This document shows, in pieces, positions 1-5,192 of a stretch of 6,120 bases of DNA. This stretch comes from Oscillospiraceae bacterium (GTDB taxonomy: Bacteria; Bacillota; Clostridia; Oscillospirales; Oscillospiraceae). Below the pieces are notes generated by a model. It was not told where the DNA came from, ran no database searches, and saw only the letters and a list, made by a program, of their open reading frames with translations. The stretch covers positions 1 through 6,120 of the forward strand of contig CACXCV010000128.1 in NCBI GenBank assembly GCA_902766215.1. Reading direction: 5' to 3'. How positions within the stretch are numbered: position 1 is the stretch's first letter; every line of letters starts with the position of its first letter. The position numbers and the translations under genes were made by a program.

Positions 1-725
1 CTTCCGTGATCCAGCACGATGCACCGCGTGCATAGCTGGCGGATGGTGTTCATGTTGTGGCTGACATAGAGCACGGTGCGCCCCTCCTGATTGGCGGCGT
101 CTCCCATGCGCCCAAGGCACTTTTGCTGAAATTTCATATCGCCGACGGCCAGCACCTCGTCCATGACCAGGATTTCGCTGTCCAGATGCGCCGCCACGGC
201 AAACGCCAGCTTGACATACATGCCGCTGGAATAGCGCTTGACCGGCGTGTCGATAAACTGTTCCATCTCGGCGAAGGAAACAATCTGGTCAAACTTCCGG
301 TCAATTTCAGCCTTTGTCATGCCAAGAATCGCACCGTTCAGATAGACATTTTCACGCCCGGTCAGTTCCGGGTGAAACCCGGTGCCCACCTCGAGCATCG
401 ACGTAATGCGGCCGTTATAGCTAATGGTTCCCTTCGTTGGCGCCGTCACGCGGGAGAGGAGCTTGAGCAGCGTCGATTTTCCCGCCCCGTTGTGGCCGAT
501 GATGCCCAGGGTCTCTCCCTGTTTCACCTCGAAGGAGACGTCGTCCAGCGCAAGAAAGCGTACGTTGACGCTGCGCGCAGCCTGACCGATCTGTCCGTTG
601 GGGTCCTCCCTGCCGCGCCAGCGCGCCCAGGCGGACTGCAGATCCCCCTTCAGCGTTCCGCCGCCGATGGCGCCCAGGCGGTATTGCTTTGACACATGGT
701 CGATTTTAATGATTGTCTCACCCAT
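1..725 (-). CDS. ABC transporter ATP-binding protein, polysaccharide export (Wzt/TagH/KpsT type), partial at C-terminus
   Basis: This is the nucleotide-binding subunit that powers export of a lipid-linked polysaccharide or teichoic-acid-like polymer through the permease encoded just upstream; it acts on the cytoplasmic face of the membrane. I translated it by hand: 241 complete codons from ATG at 725, open at the window edge. Walker A is GHNGAGKST (residues 77-85), the ABC signature is YSSGM (165-169), Walker B is EILVMDE (184-190), followed by the D-loop VLAVGD (191-196), and the H-loop histidine is H223 in VSHN. The N-terminal spacer of about 40 residues before FLALDDVSFEV and the GTGFHPELTGREN segment (114-126) are typical of the Wzt/TagH branch. 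The start lies 2 bases after the permease stop (TAACGATG) and has only a weak Shine-Dalgarno, which suggests translational coupling. Whether a C-terminal carbohydrate-binding domain follows, as in some Wzt proteins, cannot be seen. The family assignment is very secure; the exact cargo is unknown. Confidence 0.96.
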   Translation of the reverse strand, partial: MGETIIKIDHVSKQYRLGAIGGGTLKGDLQSAWARWRGREDPNGQIGQAARSVNVRFLALDDVSFEVKQGETLGIIGHNGAGKSTLLKLLSRVTAPTKGTISYNGRITSMLEVGTGFHPELTGRENVYLNGAILGMTKAEIDRKFDQIVSFAEMEQFIDTPVKRYSSGMYVKLAFAVAAHLDSEILVMDEVLAVGDMKFQQKCLGRMGDAANQEGRTVLYVSHNMNTIRQLCTRCIVLDHG

Positions 726-727
726 CG

Positions 728-1579
728 TTACACCGTATCCATAAAAGTCTTTTCCACTTTGCTGAACAGAATCAGGCCGAGCAGCAGCAGCAGCAGCGTC
801 ATGCCCCAGCCGGCGGCATAGAACTGCCACTCGATCGTGCCGATCCCCAGATAGCCATATCGAAACACGTTTACGATGGGCGTGACGGGGTTGAGCATGT
901 ACAGCGTGTGCCACCTGCCGCCGGGCGCAAAGGGCGCCAGCTTAAACATGTCATAGGCAACCGGCGTGGCATACATCCACAGCTGCAGGCCAAAGCCGAC
1001 CAGCATGGCCAGGTCGCGGTACCGGGTCGTCAGGGCCGAGATGATGATCCCGCAGCCGAGCGAGAGCATGGCCAGCTGCAGCACCAGCAGCGGCGTCATC
1101 AGCACAAGCAGATTGGGCGCGGCCGCGCCCTGTATCCAATACCAGATTACAAACGCCAGCAAAAACACATATTGAATCGCCAGCATGATCAGGCCCGAGG
1201 CCACCGTTGAAACCGGCATGACAATGCGGGGAAAATAAACCTTTCCCATCACGCTGCTGTTGGAAACAAAGGTGTTCGCCGTCTGCGTCAGGCAGGTTGA
1301 AAAATAGGTCCACAGGATCATTGCCGACAGATAGAACACAAACGGCGGGACCCCGTCGGCGGCAAGACCCGCAATGTTGCCGAAGACCAGCGTGAAGACC
1401 ACCGTCATGAAAAGCGGCTGGATGACGGCCCACGCCGGACCGAGAATCGTCTGCTTATACTGCGACACAAACGTCCGGCGGATAAACAGCAGCACCAGAT
1501 CCCGATAGCGCCACAGCTCGCCAAGGTGCAGGTCCAGCAGCCGGTTCTTGGGGGTTATTACGGTTTGAAATCTCTCCAT
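728..1579 (-). CDS. ABC-2 type polysaccharide export permease (Wzm/TagG/KpsM type)
   Basis: This is the integral membrane subunit of an ABC exporter that carries a lipid-linked glycan or teichoic-acid-like polymer across the cytoplasmic membrane. It has 283 residues, the usual length for this family. A cytoplasmic N-terminal amphipathic stretch leads to the family motif region RRTFVSQYKQTILGPAW (34-50). About six hydrophobic segments follow, near residues 52-72, 78-98, 124-148, 155-181, 190-210 and 256-273. Other typical family features are YFPRIVMP (115-122), RYRDL (186-190), LNPVTPIV (229-236) and the C-terminal KVEKTFMDTV. The frame stays open upstream to an ATG at 1627, but I chose the ATG at 1579. 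It has a good AGAGGGA site six bases upstream and puts the start just after the preceding gene's stop, whereas 1627 would bury 16 unlikely residues in the glycosyltransferase gene. It is followed 2 bases later by its ATPase. The pairing is strong evidence for a complete export pump; the substrate is not readable. Confidence 0.96.
   Translation of the reverse strand: MERFQTVITPKNRLLDLHLGELWRYRDLVLLFIRRTFVSQYKQTILGPAWAVIQPLFMTVVFTLVFGNIAGLAADGVPPFVFYLSAMILWTYFSTCLTQTANTFVSNSSVMGKVYFPRIVMPVSTVASGLIMLAIQYVFLLAFVIWYWIQGAAAPNLLVLMTPLLVLQLAMLSLGCGIIISALTTRYRDLAMLVGFGLQLWMYATPVAYDMFKLAPFAPGGRWHTLYMLNPVTPIVNVFRYGYLGIGTIEWQFYAAGWGMTLLLLLLGLILFSKVEKTFMDTV
782..796 (-). repeat. Short (CTG)5 triplet run encoding a leucine tract
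   Basis: On the coding strand five consecutive CTG codons followed by CTC encode the six-leucine run in the last transmembrane segment of the export permease. On the plus strand it reads as (CAG)5. Any slippage would add or remove whole leucines without shifting the frame. It is most likely just biased leucine codon choice. Confidence 0.6.
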
Positions 1580-1585
1580 AGGGCG

Positions 1586-1592
1586 TCCCTCT
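1586..1592 (-). promoter_or_regulatory. Ribosome binding site of the permease gene
   Basis: AGAGGGA on the coding strand lies 6 bases before the ATG at 1579, within the 16-base gap after the upstream glycosyltransferase stop. It decides the permease start in favour of 1579 over the in-frame ATG at 1627. Confidence 0.75.
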
Positions 1593-1595
1593 GCT

Positions 1596-2579
1596 TCAGG
1601 ATTTCCCGCAGACCCGGCGGGCTGCATAATACAGCTCTGCCGCCTGCGGCGTCAGCTTTGTCAAATAATAAAGGAGCGAGTACTGTCCGCCAGGGGCAAG
1701 GCCCGGGATCGCCGCCAGCGCCCTCAGCTTTGCCCGGAGGCAGTCCGAGGCCGCGCCGTCGTGCGCGCGCCGCGCCTGGCAATAGAGCATGGCCGCGGTG
1801 ATAAACTGCCTGCGCTGTGTGGGCCGGACAAACTCGGCATAGCCCAGCTCCTGCAGCACAGCGACCCGCTCATCCATGACGGGCAGCACATCCAGCTTAT
1901 GCCGGTTAAAGGCGTCGTGGGTGATGCTGCCGCTGCGCATCACATAGCCGTACAGGGTCAGGTCGGTATAAACCACCCTGCGGCAGCGCGGCAGCAGGCT
2001 GTTCAGCAGCTGCTCGTCCTCGTGCGCAATTCCCTCGCGAAACCGAAGCCCGCGGAACAGCGCGGCGCGGTAGAGCTTGGTACAGGCAGACGCCGCCGCG
2101 CCGCCAGTCTGATAAAGATAGGCAAACATCTCCCGCACGTCCGTGCAGATCCGCACGTTGGGTTCCTGCCGTGCGCCGGGCTGCCAGCTTCCGTCCGTTT
2201 CCGCATAGCGGAACTGGATGAAGTCAAACGCGCCGGCTGCGGCGGCAATCGCGTTCAGGCTTCGAACGGCGTCCGGCGCGAGATAGTCGTCTCCGTCCAG
2301 AAACAGAATGTATTCCCCCCGCGCGGCGTCCAGCCCCGCGTTCCGCGCGGAGGACAGGCCGCCGTTGGCCTTATGCACCGCGCGGAACCGGCTGTCCCGC
2401 GCCGCGTATGCGTCGCACAGCGCCCCGCTGCCGTCCGCCGAGCCGTCGTCCACAAGGATGACCTCGAAATCCGGATCCGACTGCGCCAGCAGGCTTTCAA
2501 CACACCGCGGCAGATAGCTTTTTATGTTGTAAACGGGAACAATGATCGATGTCATAGCCATGTTCGATTTCATAGTCAT
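1596..2579 (-). CDS. Family 2 glycosyltransferase (GT-A fold), third in the operon
   Basis: This is a predicted cytoplasmic or membrane-associated inverting glycosyltransferase that moves a sugar from a nucleotide-sugar donor to a growing glycan. It has 327 residues from the ATG at 2579. The classic GT2 order is visible: a first strand with IIVPVYN (12-18), nucleotide-binding DDGS (44-47), SSARNAGLDAARGEY (76-90), the metal-binding DGDD (95-98), and an EDE acid cluster at 187-189 in AHEDEQ that supplies the likely catalytic base. The C-terminal third is helical with no clear membrane segment. The ATG at 2579 overlaps the upstream gene's TGA (ATGA), which favours it, but the Shine-Dalgarno is weak (GGGCAG). 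Three more in-frame ATGs follow at 2573, 2561 and 2555, so the true start could be any of them. The frame also stays open up to 2663 inside the upstream gene, which I consider spurious. It is related to the GT2 at 4194-5192. Donor and linkage are unknown. Confidence 0.94.
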   Translation of the reverse strand: MTMKSNMAMTSIIVPVYNIKSYLPRCVESLLAQSDPDFEVILVDDGSADGSGALCDAYAARDSRFRAVHKANGGLSSARNAGLDAARGEYILFLDGDDYLAPDAVRSLNAIAAAAGAFDFIQFRYAETDGSWQPGARQEPNVRICTDVREMFAYLYQTGGAAASACTKLYRAALFRGLRFREGIAHEDEQLLNSLLPRCRRVVYTDLTLYGYVMRSGSITHDAFNRHKLDVLPVMDERVAVLQELGYAEFVRPTQRRQFITAAMLYCQARRAHDGAASDCLRAKLRALAAIPGLAPGGQYSLLYYLTKLTPQAAELYYAARRVCGKS

Positions 2580-3574
2580 TTTCTGCCCAATCGCCGTTTC
2601 AGAACGGCCTTGACTCTCGCGCGTCTCAGCATGCCCGGGGAAAGCCAGCTGCTCTCCGCGCACAGCTGCCTCTGTGCATCCGGCGGCAGGGCGGCGGCCA
2701 GGGTCAGCATCACCGCCTGAAAGTCCGCCGCCAGATAATCCTGGCGGTAATACCGCACGCCTGCGTTCGCGGCGGCTGCCTTTTCAAAAAAGCGGCCCAG
2801 GGCGGCGATGGCGGCGGCGGTCTTCGGGAGCCGCGAGGTGCAATAGGCCGTATACGCCTCAAACTCCGCCTGCGCTGCCCTCAGTGAAAGCCTGGATATC
2901 TGGCGCCGCTTCAGATTGTTCATCCGCTCCATCCATTGCGGCGACGGATTCTGCGTCACCTGGCCGCCGTGTACCCGATAGCGGAACAGCACCTCCGGCA
3001 GGACCGCGATTTCGTGCTTTTCCGCCACCCTGCACCACAGCTCATAGTCCTCCAGCCCGTTATAAGCCGGGTCATAGCCGCCCAGAGCCAGAATGACGTC
3101 CCTTCGCATCATGACAGACGGGTGGGCAATGCCGCAGGAGAAAAACAGGTCCTCCCTGAGCTTGTCCGGCTCGTGAGAAAGTACGCGGCGCTCCGCCAAA
3201 CCGGAGCCGCAGAATACCTCCAGATCGCTTCCCAGCACCGCAACGTCCCGATGGGCGTCCAGATAGGCCGCTTGCTTTTCCAAGCGTTCCGGGAGGGAAA
3301 TGTCATCGGCATCCATGCGGGCGATATATTCTCCGCCTGCCAGCGCCAGACCGCGGTTCAGCGTGGCCGCCACGCCCATATTGCGCCCATTGGGATAGAA
3401 CCGGATTCTCTCATCCCGATAGCGCCGAACGATCTCCGCAGTTGCGTCCGCAGAGCCGTCGTCCAGGATCAAAAACTCAAAATCTGCAAAGGTCTGGCCC
3501 AGAATGCTGTCAATTGCCTCGCAGATGTACTGTTCCGCATTGCGGGCCGGCATGATCACGCTGATTTTCGGCAT
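2576..3574 (-). CDS. Family 2 glycosyltransferase (GT-A fold), second in the operon
   Basis: This is a predicted nucleotide-sugar-dependent glycosyltransferase of polysaccharide assembly, acting at the cytoplasmic side. It has 332 residues. The N-terminus begins at once with the GT2 strand ISVIMPARN (4-12), followed by LDDGS (37-41), NMGVAATLNRGLALAGGEY (65-83), the metal-binding DADD (88-91), HPSVMMRR (151-158), and LEDYELW (174-180), whose E175-D176 is the likely catalytic base pair. RYRVHGGQVT (198-207) follows. The HPSVMMRR and LEDYELW block belongs to a different GT2 branch from the other two glycosyltransferases here, so it probably uses a different donor or makes a different linkage. 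The start is clear: GGAGGGA lies 7 bases before the ATG and the preceding stop is 2 bases upstream. The basic tail (RRARVKAVLKRRLGRK, 316-331) could help it bind the membrane surface; that is an inference. The sugar is unknown. Confidence 0.95.
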   Translation of the reverse strand: MPKISVIMPARNAEQYICEAIDSILGQTFADFEFLILDDGSADATAEIVRRYRDERIRFYPNGRNMGVAATLNRGLALAGGEYIARMDADDISLPERLEKQAAYLDAHRDVAVLGSDLEVFCGSGLAERRVLSHEPDKLREDLFFSCGIAHPSVMMRRDVILALGGYDPAYNGLEDYELWCRVAEKHEIAVLPEVLFRYRVHGGQVTQNPSPQWMERMNNLKRRQISRLSLRAAQAEFEAYTAYCTSRLPKTAAAIAALGRFFEKAAAANAGVRYYRQDYLAADFQAVMLTLAAALPPDAQRQLCAESSWLSPGMLRRARVKAVLKRRLGRK

Positions 3575-3576
3575 GC

Positions 3577-4188
3577 TCAGGTCCCTCCGTTCAGCCAGGC
3601 TACGTAATCAAAGGCGTCGTACCACTTCCGCCCCGTATGGCTGTTCTGATACTCGCTGCACACGCCGACGCACGGCGCGGCTTCAAAGCCCGGAATATAA
3701 ACCGCCGCGCGAATCTCCGGATAGGGGCGGTGGGTGAACACCGCCTTATGCTCATACGGCAGGGCGTCAAACGCCCGCAGGTCCTCATAGGTGCAGCCAT
3801 CCCGGTCTGTCATGAGCACATACAGCGCGTCCCATTGGATGCGGGCCGCGCGTCTGCTCCACGCGGCCGCCGCTTCCTCCTCCGAAGCATAGTGCGCAAA
3901 CCAGATTGTCAATCCGCCAAGCTTTGCCGCCGGGCAGCCTGCCCCGTCCGGCGTGAAAAAAGCCAGCGGCATTGCAAGGTACGCCCTCGGCCGGCGCAGA
4001 AACTCGATAAAATCAGCCGGCGTCATCCACAGGTTGACAAACGGCGACTGAAACGGCAGCCCCAGGTCGTGGCAGATACACGCGCCGTTGCAGTTGCTGG
4101 ACAGCACGGAGACGCTGCGCACGCGCAGCGCCCTGCGGTTTCTTTGGTTGATCGGCCAGCGCAGCAGCCGGTTCAGACGGGTTGCCAT
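3577..4188 (-). CDS. DUF1919-family exopolysaccharide biosynthesis protein
   Basis: I recognise a DUF1919 protein (Pfam PF08942, often named 'exopolysaccharide biosynthesis protein'), a family found in capsule and exopolysaccharide loci whose biochemical role I do not know to be established. It has 203 residues, close to the family's usual size. Family-like landmarks are VLSSNCNG (28-35), DLGLPFQSPFVNLW (41-54), ADFIEFL (58-64), LGGLTIWFAHYASEEEAAAAW (90-110, positions only approximate to the family block), WDALYVLMTDRDGCT (119-133), FDALPYEHKAVFT (140-152) and the C-terminal FDYVAWLNG (193-201). The first 24 residues are very basic (eight arginines), with no signal peptide or membrane helix, so a cytoplasmic location is likely. 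The start is well supported by GGGAGGT seven bases upstream, overlapping the previous gene's stop. It sits between two glycosyltransferase genes, which suggests a job in glycan assembly or modification. Oddities are several cysteines (C33, C37, C39, H40, C173, C177). Confidence 0.9.
   Translation of the reverse strand: MATRLNRLLRWPINQRNRRALRVRSVSVLSSNCNGACICHDLGLPFQSPFVNLWMTPADFIEFLRRPRAYLAMPLAFFTPDGAGCPAAKLGGLTIWFAHYASEEEAAAAWSRRAARIQWDALYVLMTDRDGCTYEDLRAFDALPYEHKAVFTHRPYPEIRAAVYIPGFEAAPCVGVCSEYQNSHTGRKWYDAFDYVAWLNGGT
3582..3588 (-). promoter_or_regulatory. Ribosome binding site of the second glycosyltransferase gene
   Basis: GGAGGGA on the coding strand lies 7 bases before the ATG at 3574 and within the end of the DUF1919 gene, whose TGA falls in the spacer. 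It fixes the start of the GT2. Confidence 0.75.
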
Positions 4189-4193
4189 GTGCG

Positions 4194-5192
4194 TTACCTC
4201 CCATGTTTCCAGTTTACCAGCCGGGCATACAGCGCCAGCGCCGCAGCGCTGCCGTGCAGCAGCAGTCTGGCGCGCAGACTGGTATCGCCCGCACGCACAA
4301 TGGCGGCACGCAGCGCGTTGTTTTCGCAGAGCGCCCTCACGGCAGCGCGCCGCGCCGCACCGGTCAGCGGAGACGTCCGATAGTAATAATTGCAGACCGC
4401 GCCATACGCCCCGGCAATCAGCTGGCTCAGATAGGCCCGCTGATATGCCTCCTCATCGCCCCAGGCCAGCCGAATGGCCTCCCTGATTTGCTCAGACGCC
4501 GCCAGGCACGCCGCAAAATAGTCCGCGTGAAAGCGATGCACCGCGCTTTCCGCATTGACAAACCGGTTGTAATACGCCGCTTTGCAATATACAACCCGGT
4601 CTGCATAGCCAAAGGCCAGAAGATTGAACACCCGGTCCTCCGAGAACTTGACGCCCTGCGGAAACCGGATTGCGTGCGCCTCAAGCAGCGCCGCCCGATA
4701 CAGGCACCGGCAGACCGAGCCGGCCATCTCCCGCAGCAGCGCCGGAGTAAAATCCGCCCTGTCAAGGACGCGGCCCGCGGGAAGCCGGCTGATCGTGTCC
4801 GGCTCTGTGCGGCCACGGGAATCCACCGTGACGGCGTCACACATGGCGGCGTCGCACCGGCTGCGCTCCGCGGCGCAGTACAGCGCCTGAAACATCCCCG
4901 GCTCTATCCAGTCGTCCGCATCCACAAACCCCACATACCTGCCCCGGGCCGCGGCCAGCCCCGCATTGCGGGCCGCGCTGACCCCAGCGTTTTCCTGATG
5001 GATCACGCGGATGCGCCCGTCCCGCCCGGCGCAGGCATCGCACAGGGCGCCGCTGCCGTCCGTCGAGCCATCGTCGATCAGCAGCAGCTCCCAGCTTGGC
5101 AGCGTCTGGGCCGCAATCGAGTCCACGCAGCGCACAAGATACTCCTTTGCGTTGTAAACCGGGACAAGGATGGAAACCTCCGGACCGTTCAT
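4194..5192 (-). CDS. Family 2 glycosyltransferase (GT-A fold), first in the operon
   Basis: This is a predicted inverting glycosyltransferase of surface-glycan assembly, acting on a lipid-linked acceptor in the cytoplasm. It has 332 residues. Landmarks are VSILVPVYN (6-14), DDGSTDGSGALC (40-51), SAARNAGLAAARGRY (72-86), the metal-binding DADD (91-94) and SEDRVFN (184-190), with E185-D186 as the likely catalytic base. The C-terminal region (about 225-332) is helical and carries a moderately hydrophobic stretch near the end (LLLHGSAAALALYARLVNW) that might touch the membrane. The frame remains open upstream to 5693, but that part runs antiparallel to no family motif and overlaps the membrane-protein gene. 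The ATG at 5192 begins the GT2 fold, has GAAAGGA eight bases upstream, and overlaps the preceding TGA as ATGA. Sequence around DDGS and SARNAGL closely matches the GT2 at 1596-2579, so these two are probably paralogues. Donor sugar unknown. Confidence 0.95.
   Translation of the reverse strand: MNGPEVSILVPVYNAKEYLVRCVDSIAAQTLPSWELLLIDDGSTDGSGALCDACAGRDGRIRVIHQENAGVSAARNAGLAAARGRYVGFVDADDWIEPGMFQALYCAAERSRCDAAMCDAVTVDSRGRTEPDTISRLPAGRVLDRADFTPALLREMAGSVCRCLYRAALLEAHAIRFPQGVKFSEDRVFNLLAFGYADRVVYCKAAYYNRFVNAESAVHRFHADYFAACLAASEQIREAIRLAWGDEEAYQRAYLSQLIAGAYGAVCNYYYRTSPLTGAARRAAVRALCENNALRAAIVRAGDTSLRARLLLHGSAAALALYARLVNWKHGR
4196..4202 (-). promoter_or_regulatory. Ribosome binding site of the DUF1919 gene
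   Basis: GGGAGGT on the coding strand lies 7 bases before the ATG at 4188. Its last base is the first base of the upstream gene's TAA stop. This is the strongest Shine-Dalgarno in the window, and it fixes the DUF1919 start. Confidence 0.8.

Noticed and set aside
57..692. A 211-codon open frame on the plus strand over the ABC ATPase
   Set aside because: The minus strand encodes every ABC ATPase motif in order over the same bases; the plus-strand product matches nothing I recognise.
1580..1595. Possible terminator or promoter in the largest gap (16 bases)
   Set aside because: It is too short for either and is filled by the permease ribosome site; no hairpin with a T-run is visible here or elsewhere between genes.
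1580..1627. Sixteen-residue N-terminal extension of the permease to an ATG at 1627
   Set aside because: It would lie inside the GT2 gene; the ATG at 1579 has AGAGGGA at good spacing and gives the usual family length.
2580..2663. Twenty-eight-residue N-terminal extension of the third GT2 to an ATG at 2663
   Set aside because: It overlaps the end of the preceding GT2 and adds a charged, unconserved segment before the normal GT2 start.
1761..2720. A 319-codon open frame on the plus strand, antisense to the third GT2
   Set aside because: Same antisense-shadow pattern: low-complexity basic product, no family motif, no credible ribosome site, and an unambiguous GT2 on the other strand.
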